A stretch of 64,000 nucleotides of DNA from Paenibacillus pabuli (GTDB taxonomy: Bacteria; Bacillota; Bacilli; Paenibacillales; Paenibacillaceae). A program made the translations under genes and the position numbers. Shown here piece by piece: positions 26,258-35,400 of this stretch. The stretch covers positions 1,612,001 to 1,676,000 of the forward strand of contig NZ_CP073714.1 of NCBI RefSeq assembly GCF_023101145.1, in the 5' to 3' direction. Within the stretch, counting starts at the first letter, position 1. Every line of letters starts with the position of its first letter. The notes below the pieces were generated by a model. The model was not told the origin of the DNA, made no database searches, and saw only the letters and a program-made list of their open reading frames with translations.

Positions 26258-28075
26258 ATGCTTGGCAAAATGAAGAGAATCTTAATAGGCAAGCCTATGA
26301 AATCGGCTGAATTGGATGCAGAAAAATTGGGGAAATGGAAGGCGCTCGCCATTCTGTCCTCCGATGCACTATCGTCCGTTGCCTACGGTACGGAACAGAT
26401 TTTATTGGTGCTTGTTGCGGCCGGATTTGCCGCCTTGTGGTACTCTGTTCCAATCTCCATCGCCGTGTTGGGATTACTCGTCATTTTAATTTTTTCCTAC
26501 CGCCAGACGATTTTTGCTTATCCAACAGGAGGCGGCGCGTATATCGTAGCCAAGGATAACCTCGGTACGGCCCCGAGCCTGATTGCCGGAGGATCATTGC
26601 TGGTCGATTATATTCTGACTGTTGCGGTAAGTTCGTCTGCAGGAACCGATGCGATTACATCCGCTTTTCCGATGCTTCATGATTACAGCGTAGTCATTGC
26701 ACTGATCATGATTGTATTTCTGACCATTATGAATTTGCGGGGAGTGACGGAATCTGCTTCCGTACTGGCGATCCCCATATATCTGTTTATCTTTTCGATT
26801 GCGATTCTGATTATATCCGGGGGCATCAAATTTCTCGCGGGTGGCATGGAAGCAGCAGCCCCTGAATTCGGAACAAGTATGTCTCATGTGAGCTTGTTTC
26901 TGCTGCTGAAGGCATTCAGCTCGGGGTGTTCGGCCTTGACCGGGGTTGAGGCGGTGAGTAACGCCATTCCGAACTTCAAACAGCCTGCCGAGAAAAATGC
27001 AGCGGGAACCTTGATGCTTATGGGATGTATTCTGGGCGCCATGTTTATCGGGATTACGTTACTTGCTTATGGTTACGGGGTGAAGCCTGATCCGAAGGCG
27101 ACAGTCATTTCCCAGATAGCTGAAGCCACATTTGGCAGGGGCACGATGTATTTTATTATTCAGGGTGTAACGGCATTGATCCTGTTCCTAGCGGCGAATA
27201 CGGCGTATTCGGCTTTCCCACTGTTGTCCTTCATGATGGCAAAGGATAAATATATGCCGCATATGTTTATGGTCAGAGGAGACCGCCTGGGCTTCTCGAA
27301 CGGGATTATTTTTCTCAGTGTGATGTCTGCCTTGCTGGTTGTCGGATTCAAAGGAAATACGGAAAGCCTGATTCCGCTCTACGCCGTAGGCGTGTTCATT
27401 CCATTCACTCTGTCGCAGCTGGGCATGATGATTCGCTGGATCAAAGTCAAACCAACCGGCTGGGGCGTGAAACTGCTCGTTAATACGATTGGGATGCTAA
27501 CGACACTGTCGATTACATTGATTTTTATATTCACCAAGTTCACGCAAACATGGGTTATCTTTATTTTCCTGCCACTTGTCGTCTATGTGTTCATGCGCAT
27601 TCACCGTCATTACTGCAACATCGCGGATGAATTGCGGATTGATATCAAGCTGGAGAAACCGGTAAGAAAGGGAAATACAATCGTCATTCCGGTGGCAGGC
27701 ATTACGAGGGTGGTAATGAACACCATTTCATACGCCCAGACAATGTCAGATCACGTGGTTGCCTTGTATATTGGATTCGACGATGAAGCTATCCGCAAGA
27801 TGGAGCAGAAGTGGGAAGAGTGGAACCCTGGCGTTCGCCTGGTTGTCATTAAATCGAGATACCGCAGCATTATGGGGCCGCTCAAAAAGTTTATTGATAC
27901 CGTGGAATGGAAGACGGCCGAGACGGACCATATCACGATTCTAATACCACAGTTCATCACCAAGCATTGGTGGCAAAATGTACTGCACAATCAGACTAGC
28001 TTCATGATCCGCGCTTATCTGATTAATTACAAAGACGTGATTGTCACGACCGTGCCGTACCATCTCAATCGTTAG
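26258..28075 (+). CDS. kimA: high-affinity potassium importer KimA
   Basis: An APC-superfamily proton/potassium symporter, KimA (YdaO). About 605 residues match the B. subtilis protein in length. Characteristic segments: SSDALSSVAYGTEQILL, YPTGGGAYIVAKDNLG, GSLLVDYILTVAVS, FLLLKAFSSGCSALTGVEA and LIPLYAVGVFIPFTLSQ, then a C-terminal cytosolic domain of about 150 residues with PQFITKHWWQNVLHNQ. Roughly twelve membrane helices. ATG 26258 has GGAAGG at good spacing; ATG 26252 is an alternative. In B. subtilis the gene has a c-di-AMP riboswitch; I cannot see one here. Confidence 0.93.
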   Translation: MLGKMKRILIGKPMKSAELDAEKLGKWKALAILSSDALSSVAYGTEQILLVLVAAGFAALWYSVPISIAVLGLLVILIFSYRQTIFAYPTGGGAYIVAKDNLGTAPSLIAGGSLLVDYILTVAVSSSAGTDAITSAFPMLHDYSVVIALIMIVFLTIMNLRGVTESASVLAIPIYLFIFSIAILIISGGIKFLAGGMEAAAPEFGTSMSHVSLFLLLKAFSSGCSALTGVEAVSNAIPNFKQPAEKNAAGTLMLMGCILGAMFIGITLLAYGYGVKPDPKATVISQIAEATFGRGTMYFIIQGVTALILFLAANTAYSAFPLLSFMMAKDKYMPHMFMVRGDRLGFSNGIIFLSVMSALLVVGFKGNTESLIPLYAVGVFIPFTLSQLGMMIRWIKVKPTGWGVKLLVNTIGMLTTLSITLIFIFTKFTQTWVIFIFLPLVVYVFMRIHRHYCNIADELRIDIKLEKPVRKGNTIVIPVAGITRVVMNTISYAQTMSDHVVALYIGFDDEAIRKMEQKWEEWNPGVRLVVIKSRYRSIMGPLKKFIDTVEWKTAETDHITILIPQFITKHWWQNVLHNQTSFMIRAYLINYKDVIVTTVPYHLNR

Positions 28076-28292
28076 AAAGATTCGTCTACAGTGGCACAGG
28101 TGATGCGATGGTAATGGCGAAGGCGATGACACGGTGTAAAACGTGTATTACATTTGTTTACATGCAATTCATTGGAGCGGTTATTTATAGAAGTTCCGTA
28201 ATTCACCATTTACGTTAATACTAAATATCCAGTTTTCTGTTAAATATGTTTTGTTTATAATTCATCGTTTGTTTAACTTCTCTTTACACACC

Positions 28293-28340
28293 AAACCGCA
28301 CGAACATTCCTGAATGATGGGAGTTCTTGCGGTTTTTTTT
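28293..28340 (+). terminator. kimA terminator
   Basis: AAACCGCACGAAC pairs with GTTCTTGCGGTTT (one mismatch), followed by TTTTTTTT. Confidence 0.75.
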
Positions 28341-28521
28341 ACTGTTTACTAATCCTGGATGGTGCCTTTTGAACCTCCCTAGTTTGGTAAAGATGCTTGT
28401 CTACGATTAACGCTGCGTTGATTCAGAGTGGATGCTGCTGTGACAGTTGGCTTTTACACTAGATCATGTGGGTGATGAAGTTCACACACCGAATGCGTAG
28501 ATCAAGGGGGAAGAAAATCCG

Positions 28522-29484
28522 ATGAGTGAGCTTGACAACCGGATCGGCTTGCCTGCTGCCAGACGGCGCGTATGGGGTACGAGTCAACGCCGGACAGCTT
28601 CGCTGCGAGTACAGCGGATGCGGGAGAATATGCTGGCCTATGGTTTCCTGGCACCATCGCTGCTTTTATTTGCAGTGTTTCTGTTTTATCCGATGTTTAA
28701 GTCGGTGTACCTGAGTCTGCATTCCACTGACCCAACCGGACAGATTGCAGCTTATGTGGGACTGGACAATTTCAAGGCGGTATTCCAGTCCGGACTTTTC
28801 CTGCAAGGCATGAAAGTGACGCTGCTATTTGTCCTGTTTACCGTGCCAACCGGCATGCTGGCAGCTCTGATTCTGGCGGCATTAACACACAACCGTTTCA
28901 AAGGAATGCGCATATTCCAGTTTGTGTTCTCTCTGCCCGTGGTATTGTCTGTCGGTTCGTCAGCGGTCATCTGGAAGTTTCTGTTTCATCCGACCTTGGG
29001 CATGCTGAATTATTTATTAGGAAAAGTTGGAATCGATCCAATTCCCTGGCTGACCAGCCCGGATTGGGCTTTGATATCGATCTCCATTATGACGATTTGG
29101 ATGAATCTCGGATTCAATTACATCATTTTATCCAGCGGATTGCAGGGCATCCCGGATGAAATTTATGAGAGCGCAAAGATTGATGGTGCAGGACCTTTGC
29201 TTACTTTTCGCAAAATTTCGATGCCGCTGTTGTCGCCAACCCTGTTTTTCGTCACTGTGGTATCAATCATTGGTGCGTTCCAATCATTTGGTCAGATCAA
29301 CATTCTAACCCGTGGTGGCCCGATGGACAGTACCAATGTATTCGTCTATTCCATCTATCAGGAAGCCTTCGTTAATTTCCGCTTTGGAACAGGCAGTGCG
29401 CAGGCGCTTATTCTGTTCGCGGTCATTATGCTGCTGACCCTGATTCAGTTCAAATGGGTGGAAAGGAAAGTGCATTATCAATGA
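28522..29484 (+). CDS. ugpA: sugar/glycerol-3-phosphate ABC permease, UgpA-like
   Basis: A 320-residue inner membrane permease of the MalF/UgpA type. It has six membrane helices, with the EAA loop ESAKIDGAGPLLTFRKISMPLL near residue 220, which contacts the ATPase. TGPSLLL-like segments typical of the group (LAPSLLLFAVFLFYP) start the membrane part. The gene precedes ugpE (four-base ATGA overlap) and a UgpB-like binding protein. No ATPase is encoded; a shared MsmX/UgpC-type ATPase elsewhere is expected. The substrate is inferred from the binding protein. Confidence 0.8.
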   Translation: MSELDNRIGLPAARRRVWGTSQRRTASLRVQRMRENMLAYGFLAPSLLLFAVFLFYPMFKSVYLSLHSTDPTGQIAAYVGLDNFKAVFQSGLFLQGMKVTLLFVLFTVPTGMLAALILAALTHNRFKGMRIFQFVFSLPVVLSVGSSAVIWKFLFHPTLGMLNYLLGKVGIDPIPWLTSPDWALISISIMTIWMNLGFNYIILSSGLQGIPDEIYESAKIDGAGPLLTFRKISMPLLSPTLFFVTVVSIIGAFQSFGQINILTRGGPMDSTNVFVYSIYQEAFVNFRFGTGSAQALILFAVIMLLTLIQFKWVERKVHYQ

Positions 29485-30302
29485 AAACACCATGGACCAA
29501 AACATTGCTGTATGCGTTGCTTACAATCTGTGCGGCACTTGTGCTGTATCCGGTGCTGTACACCTTTTTCATGGCGGTCATGACGCCGGAGGATGCCAGT
29601 GCGTATCCGCCTCATATCATCCCGCAATCCATCGACCTGTCCAATTTCACGGAAGTGTTTGATATTGTTCCGATTGGTTCGTTTATCGGCAATACATTCC
29701 TGGTCGCGGGACTGACGATGCTTGGTCAGCTTGTAACAGCGAGCATGGCAGCGTATGCTTTCGCGAAAATGGAGTTTAAGGGCAAGAACGTCATCTTTAG
29801 TATGTTTGTGGCGACGATGATGATTCCTTGGGAAGTCACCATGATCCCAAACTATCTGACGGTGCGCAGTTGGGGATGGCTCGATACGTATCAGGGGCTG
29901 ACCATTCCGTTTCTGGCAACAGCATTCGGTACATTCCTGCTAAGACAATTTTTCATGCAGCTTCCAAAAGAGTTGTTTGAAGCGGCGAAGATCGATGGCT
30001 GTGGGCACATCCGGTATTTTGTATCCCATGTCCTGCCCTTGTCCCGTCCGGCACTTGGAACTTTGGCAATCTATTCGTTCCTGAGCATGTACAACTCCTA
30101 TCTGTGGCCGCTGCTCGTCACAAATACGCCTGAGATGAGAACAGTACAAATCGGGATCTCCATGCTGGAGTTCCAGGAATCCACAGCATGGAATCTGGTG
30201 TTTGCCGGCACAGCGCTTGTGATTTTACCGTCGCTGCTGCTTCTGGTTTTCGGTTTGAAACAGCTTGTTCGCGGTATGGCCGCAGGCGCCCTGAAGGGTT
30301 GA
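29481..30302 (+). CDS. ugpE: sugar/glycerol-3-phosphate ABC permease, UgpE-like
   Basis: A 273-residue permease of the MalG/UgpE group with about six helices and the EAA loop EAAKIDGCGHIRYFVSHVLPLSRP near residue 175. PEDASAYPPHIIPQ in the first periplasmic loop is typical of sugar permeases. ATG 29481 overlaps the ugpA stop. It partners with the preceding permease. A long hairpin separates it from the binding-protein gene. Confidence 0.8.
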   Translation: MKTPWTKTLLYALLTICAALVLYPVLYTFFMAVMTPEDASAYPPHIIPQSIDLSNFTEVFDIVPIGSFIGNTFLVAGLTMLGQLVTASMAAYAFAKMEFKGKNVIFSMFVATMMIPWEVTMIPNYLTVRSWGWLDTYQGLTIPFLATAFGTFLLRQFFMQLPKELFEAAKIDGCGHIRYFVSHVLPLSRPALGTLAIYSFLSMYNSYLWPLLVTNTPEMRTVQIGISMLEFQESTAWNLVFAGTALVILPSLLLLVFGLKQLVRGMAAGALKG

Positions 30303-30451
30303 TTCAGTTAAAAGTTTTATGGATTTAACGGGTTTGCGGGTTGAATGCCAGTGAGGGAATAAACAAGGCTCACTCTTGAAATATGTTCTTTGAAGCCTGC
30401 AAAAGTAGTGGAGGGAACGAAATCGATTCTGTAGAAGCGAAGCGTTCGCCT

Positions 30452-30502
30452 TTATCACCGGATTTTCCCCTTTGAAGGGAAATGAAAAAAATCCGGTGAT
30501 AA
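30452..30502 (+). repeat. hairpin between ugpE and ugpB
   Basis: TTATCACCGGATTTT (30452-30466) pairs perfectly with AAAATCCGGTGATAA (30488-30502); inside is TCCC/GGGA. No T-run follows. It may stabilise the ugpB mRNA or be a dispersed Paenibacillus repeat. Confidence 0.7.
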
Positions 30503-30595
30503 CAGCGATCGAAAGAACGATTCGGACCCGTAACGGCTACATTGCAGGAGGTAAGAACTTATTGTAACGTGAGCCATAAAAAAAGGAGAGCGATT

Positions 30596-31969
30596 ATGAT
30601 CGGGTTTCGTTTGAAAAAAAGAGGAACATTTGCATTGATGTTGGCTGCACTTATGCTGGTATTGTCCGCTTGCGGCGGAAAAACCGAAACGACAAGCACA
30701 ACGGGCGGAGCGCAGGCGGATGCCGCAGCTGCTGAACCGGTACAACTGACATGGTGGCATTCGATGTCGGGTGCAGGAGAGAAAGCCATTAATCAACTCG
30801 CTTCCAATTTCAACACAAGTCACCCGGACATTCAGGTGAAGGCAATCTATCAAGGGAAATATGATGAGAGCCTGAACAAACTTAAAGCTTCCATGGGCTC
30901 GGACAGTGGTCCGGATATTATCCAGGTGTATGAGATCGGCAGCAAATTCATGATCGATTCGGGTATGATTACGCCGGTACAGCAATTCATCGATAAAGAC
31001 AAGTTCGACCTGTCCCAACTGGAGCCGAATATCATCCGTTATTACACCATAGATGGCAAGTTGAACGCAATGCCGTTCAACACATCGAACCCGATTCTGT
31101 ATTACAACAAGGACATGTTCAAAGCAGCTGGTTTGGACCCGGAGAACCCGCCTAAGACATACGAGGAGTTTGAGCAAGCCGCGAAAGCCTTGGCGAAAGA
31201 CGGTAAACCAGGCGCATCGATGGCTATCTATGGCTGGTTTATGGAACAGTTCTTCGCGAACCAGAATGCAGATTATGTAAACAATGGTAACGGAAGAACC
31301 GATGCAGCAACGGAATCCATGCTGAACTCCGAAGCTGGTGTGAAGACGTTGACATGGTGGAAAAAGATGATGGACGAGAAAACTGTCTCCAATCTGGGAC
31401 GTAGCACAGACGATACAACCGCTGCATTTACCGCACAGCAAATCGGCATGACCCTGGATTCCACCGCTGGATTGCGCAAAATTGTAGAGGGCGCTGGTGG
31501 CAAGTTTGAGCTGGGAACAGGCTTCCTGCCGCGTCCGGCAGATGCAAAAGAAGGCGGCGTCGTTGTTGGTGGCGCAAGCTTGTACATCATGAACAACAAA
31601 TCCGAGGCTCAACAGCAAGCCGCTTGGGAATTTATCAAGTACCTGGCTACACCTGAGGTACAAGCCAACTGGAGCGTTGCGACAGGATACTTCCCTATTA
31701 CGACAGCAGCCTACGATGAGCAAGTATTAAAGGATAATATGGCGAAGTACCCGCAGTTCCAGACAGCAGTCGACCAATTGCACGCTTCCGCTGATTCGAC
31801 AGCAACATCCGGGGCCGTAATGGGTGTATTTCCCGAAGCCCGTCAAATTGTCGAAGGAGCGATTGAGACCGTTCTGAATGGACAAGGTACTCCGCAAGAC
31901 GCATTGGATGCAGCAGCGAAGCAAATTACAGACAAGATTGCGCAGTATAACAGCACGGTGAAGAAGTAA
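30596..31969 (+). CDS. ugpB: glycerol-3-phosphate-type ABC substrate-binding lipoprotein
   Basis: A 457-residue lipoprotein. The signal ends at LVLSACGG, a lipobox with Cys near position 28. The mature part aligns well by eye with E. coli UgpB: LTWWHSMSGAGEKAINQL, AIYQGKYDESLNKLKA, IIQVYEIGSKFMIDSG, NAMPFNTSNPILYYNKD, DPENPPKTYEEF and GGASLYIMNNK, so sn-glycerol 3-phosphate or a diester is the likely ligand. AAAAAGGAGAG precedes ATG 30596. It is third in ugpA-ugpE-ugpB, with a strong terminator after it. Confidence 0.83.
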   Translation: MIGFRLKKRGTFALMLAALMLVLSACGGKTETTSTTGGAQADAAAAEPVQLTWWHSMSGAGEKAINQLASNFNTSHPDIQVKAIYQGKYDESLNKLKASMGSDSGPDIIQVYEIGSKFMIDSGMITPVQQFIDKDKFDLSQLEPNIIRYYTIDGKLNAMPFNTSNPILYYNKDMFKAAGLDPENPPKTYEEFEQAAKALAKDGKPGASMAIYGWFMEQFFANQNADYVNNGNGRTDAATESMLNSEAGVKTLTWWKKMMDEKTVSNLGRSTDDTTAAFTAQQIGMTLDSTAGLRKIVEGAGGKFELGTGFLPRPADAKEGGVVVGGASLYIMNNKSEAQQQAAWEFIKYLATPEVQANWSVATGYFPITTAAYDEQVLKDNMAKYPQFQTAVDQLHASADSTATSGAVMGVFPEARQIVEGAIETVLNGQGTPQDALDAAAKQITDKIAQYNSTVKK

Positions 31970-32060
31970 CATATTGGTTTGCAGCAGGAAGAACTCTACG
32001 CTGGATATAGCAAAATTGAAATGTATGGCTTAACTTATGATGTCATAACGAGTGAGGCGT

Positions 32061-32095
32061 ATGCGATGGTCAACACTGACTGTCGCATCGTTTTT
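32061..32095 (+). terminator. ugpB terminator
   Basis: ATGCGATGGTCA-ACAC-TGACTGTCGCAT with two wobble pairs, then CGTTTTT. Confidence 0.75.
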
Positions 32096-32458
32096 CTGTG
32101 AAAAGATCTAGGGCCAAATCGTTTTAAGGCGAATTGGCTATAGGGATATCTATCAATATATGTCGAATACAGAGATTTTCATCTCTCTTATGTTAGTTTA
32201 GGTCACCCAATGTAGGCTGTTATACACAAAAAATCACTATTGAAGCATTGAATATGACATGTAAAAGCTGTAAAGTAGTACTTTTTTACTTGTTTTTATT
32301 TTTATTCGTCCATTTTGTAATGTATATGTTCTAATTTATGTCATTATAAAAGAATATTGTTTACACGTAATAGAAGTTCAGTTATCTTATATTTGAACTA
32401 ATGTACAAGCTCTTTGAACAAATGATTGTAAATCCAAAAACATGGGGGTAGGTAAAAG
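32096..32458. other. AT-rich intergenic region before the surface nuclease
   Basis: 363 bases without a gene. It holds long T/A runs and a possible promoter area near 32355 (TTGTTTACA... TATCTTATATTTG). GGGGGTAGG precedes the next start. Confidence 0.4.
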
Positions 32459-35400
32459 ATGCATGTTCTGCAAATGAAGAGGTGGCTCAGGTTGTTCCTG
32501 GCCATGGTCCTGCTCATTACGGGTGCCATTCCGGCTGGAATGTTCAGCAGTAAAGCAGCCGCGGCAGATGAGCTGTTAACGGTTGCTCAGGCAATAGCTC
32601 GCAACAATGATGGATTACCGGGGACAGTAGAAGGATACGTTATCGGGTATTTTAACAATAATTCTAAAAACCAACTTCAAACGGAAGCCCCGTTTAGCGG
32701 AGGAAGCAATTTCGGAATTGCTGATACGCCAGGGGAAACGGATCTAAGCAAGATTATGTCTGTTCAAATACCTAATGAGACCTCAGTGCGTGACATATTT
32801 GGATTAAATAAAAATCCCGAGCTTTTTGGAAAAAAAGTAAGGATAACCAATGCAACGCTAGCTTCCTATCTTGCTCTTCCTGGCCTCAAATACATTGACT
32901 CCACATCAACAACCTTCCAACTGATCGATGAGACTCCTGTAACTAAAGTGGCAAACGTCACAGCTAATCCTACTTCCGGTGCTGTTCCAACAGGAACGCA
33001 GGTTACATTGGAAACAGCTACTGTCGGTGCAACTGTATACTACAAACAGAATACGGATGTTGATTATCTTCCCTATACCGTGCCCATCACGGTAAATGAT
33101 GCAACTCACATTGAAACCTACGCAGCCAAAGAAGGGATCGACAATAGCGATGTTACCAATTTTGACTACACCATCGTTGATAACAGCCCTATTTCCATCT
33201 CTGAAGCAAGAAATGCAACTGAAAATACGACCGTTACCGTTCAAGGCATTGTAACCTACAGCGAATTATCCGGCAGTGTATCCAATCTGTATATTCAGGA
33301 TAACGATGCCGGGATCGTTGTGCGCGGTAATGCTTTTGGTGTGGAAGTGGGAGACCGAATTGAAGCCTACGGCCCAATTACGATCTACAACGGCCTTGTC
33401 CAGGTAGAAGCAAGCAAATCGGGATTTCAGGGGGGATATATCCGGACTGTCGAAAAGTCACAGGATCTACCTTCACCTGTATCGCTCAATTCTTCCCATT
33501 TTGCTCCCGGTGCGGGGGGAAGTAAGGGTTCTGGAGGGCAGTATGAAGGGATGCTTGTCGAAGTAAACAATATTCAAGTGACAAAAAGCAACACGCCCAC
33601 TTACACGGTGACAGATGAACATGGCGGGGAAATGCTGATTTATGCCAAAAACAGCCCGTCTGCTCTCTCCGTTGGCAAATCGTATCATAAAGTGACAGGG
33701 GTCTTGACTTACCATTCCACTTACGGTCTGGAGCTGATTCCTCGAACGGCGTCGGATATTCTGGAGGATTTGCTCTCCGTAACAGCGAGCACACCTTCCG
33801 GTGGCATTGTAAAAGGAACGGAAGTTACGTTGTCTTCTCCTTATGTAGGTTCCCAAATTTTCTATACACTGGACGGTTCTGAACCAACTGTGAATTCGAC
33901 GGAATACACACAGCCTATTACAATCAATCAAGATCAAATCATTAAAGCTGTTGCCACTGCGGATAGCAGAGTAAGCGCCATTTTTTCTTTTGAGTATACT
34001 GCGGTGGATCGACTTGATGGTGTGCGTATTCACGAAATTCAGGGGGCAGGCCATTACTCCATTTATGATGGATTGAAAGTACAAAATGTAGAAGGGATTG
34101 TTACATCTGTAGTTAATGCAGATTCGTTCTATATGCAATCCATTCCTGATCAGGAAGATGGAAATCCGGCAACTTCTGAGGGGATTTTAATCTATAAAAA
34201 AGGTCATGGAATGAAAGTCCAGCATCAGGTTAAGGTTTCAGGTCAAGTCAAAGAGTATGCAGCGAGTGCAACAGATCTGCCAACCACAGAAATTGTAGCT
34301 TTCGAGATTACGTTGGAACAACCCAATGTTGAATTGCCACAACCCGTAATTATTGGGAAAGGTGGTCGCGTAATACCGAATGTCATTGATTCAGATGGAT
34401 TGAGCGAATTCAACCCGAACATGGATGCTATAGACTTTTTTGAAAGTATAGAAGGCATGCGCATTCAGTTAGATAATGCTACTATTCTTGGACCTTATTC
34501 CTACAATCCTGGATTAGCAGTGACCGTAGACAACGGACCTAACAATCCATTGCGGACTCCGGCAGGAGGAGTGATTTTACGTGGAGACGGAACAGGAGAT
34601 TTTGAAAGTTCTCTAAATCCTCAACGCTTGTTCATTAATAAAAAACCTTCTCAAGCTGTAACTACGGGTGATAAATTTACAGGCCCGATCACTGGTGTGA
34701 TTTCTTATTCGAGTGGTAATTATAAGGTCAACTTGGAAGGCGATTTACCTCCGATTACATCCAGTGGTTTAAAACAGGCAACAACCTCCATTGAACCGCA
34801 ACAAGACAAGCTGACCATAGCAACGTTTAACGTGGAGAATTTCAGTAAAAAGGATGCAGCCCGTGGAAATAAAATCGGAAAGATTATCGTTAACAATCTA
34901 AAAAGTCCTGACATCATAGGGATCATGGAAGTTCAGGATAACGATGGCGCAACAGATAGTGGAAACACAGATGCGAGTGAAAGCTTCAAAACGCTTCTGG
35001 ATGCAATTAAAAGTAATAATGGACCAAGCTATCAGTATACCGATATTGCACCGCTAAATAATATGGATGGTGGAGCAACCGGAGGCAACATTCGTGTAGG
35101 GTTCCTGTACAATCCGGATCGGGTATCCTTGAAAGCGGGTACCAAGGGTGATGCAAACACAGCACTGTCCCTTGATGCAAGTGGAAACCTGTCGCTAAAT
35201 CCAGGGCGCGTTCAACCGGATAATGTCGCTTTCAAAACTTCAAGAAAACCGCTCGCGGCAGAGTTTGAATTTAATGGTGAACGTGTGGTGGTTATCGCTA
35301 ACCATTTCAATTCCAAGGGTGGGGATTTAGCCCCATTTGGTAATGTCCAGCCTGCAACCCGCAGCAGTGAAGTACAACGTGCGCAGCAAGCCGCGATTGT

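Noticed and set aside
28340..28521. Pho box upstream of ugpA
   Set aside because: A few TTTACA-like hexamers occur but not with the regular spacing needed for a PhoP site.
30455..31723. Long minus-strand frame opposite ugpB
   Set aside because: Overlaps a clear lipoprotein gene over its whole length and has Cys/Arg-rich, low-likelihood sequence.
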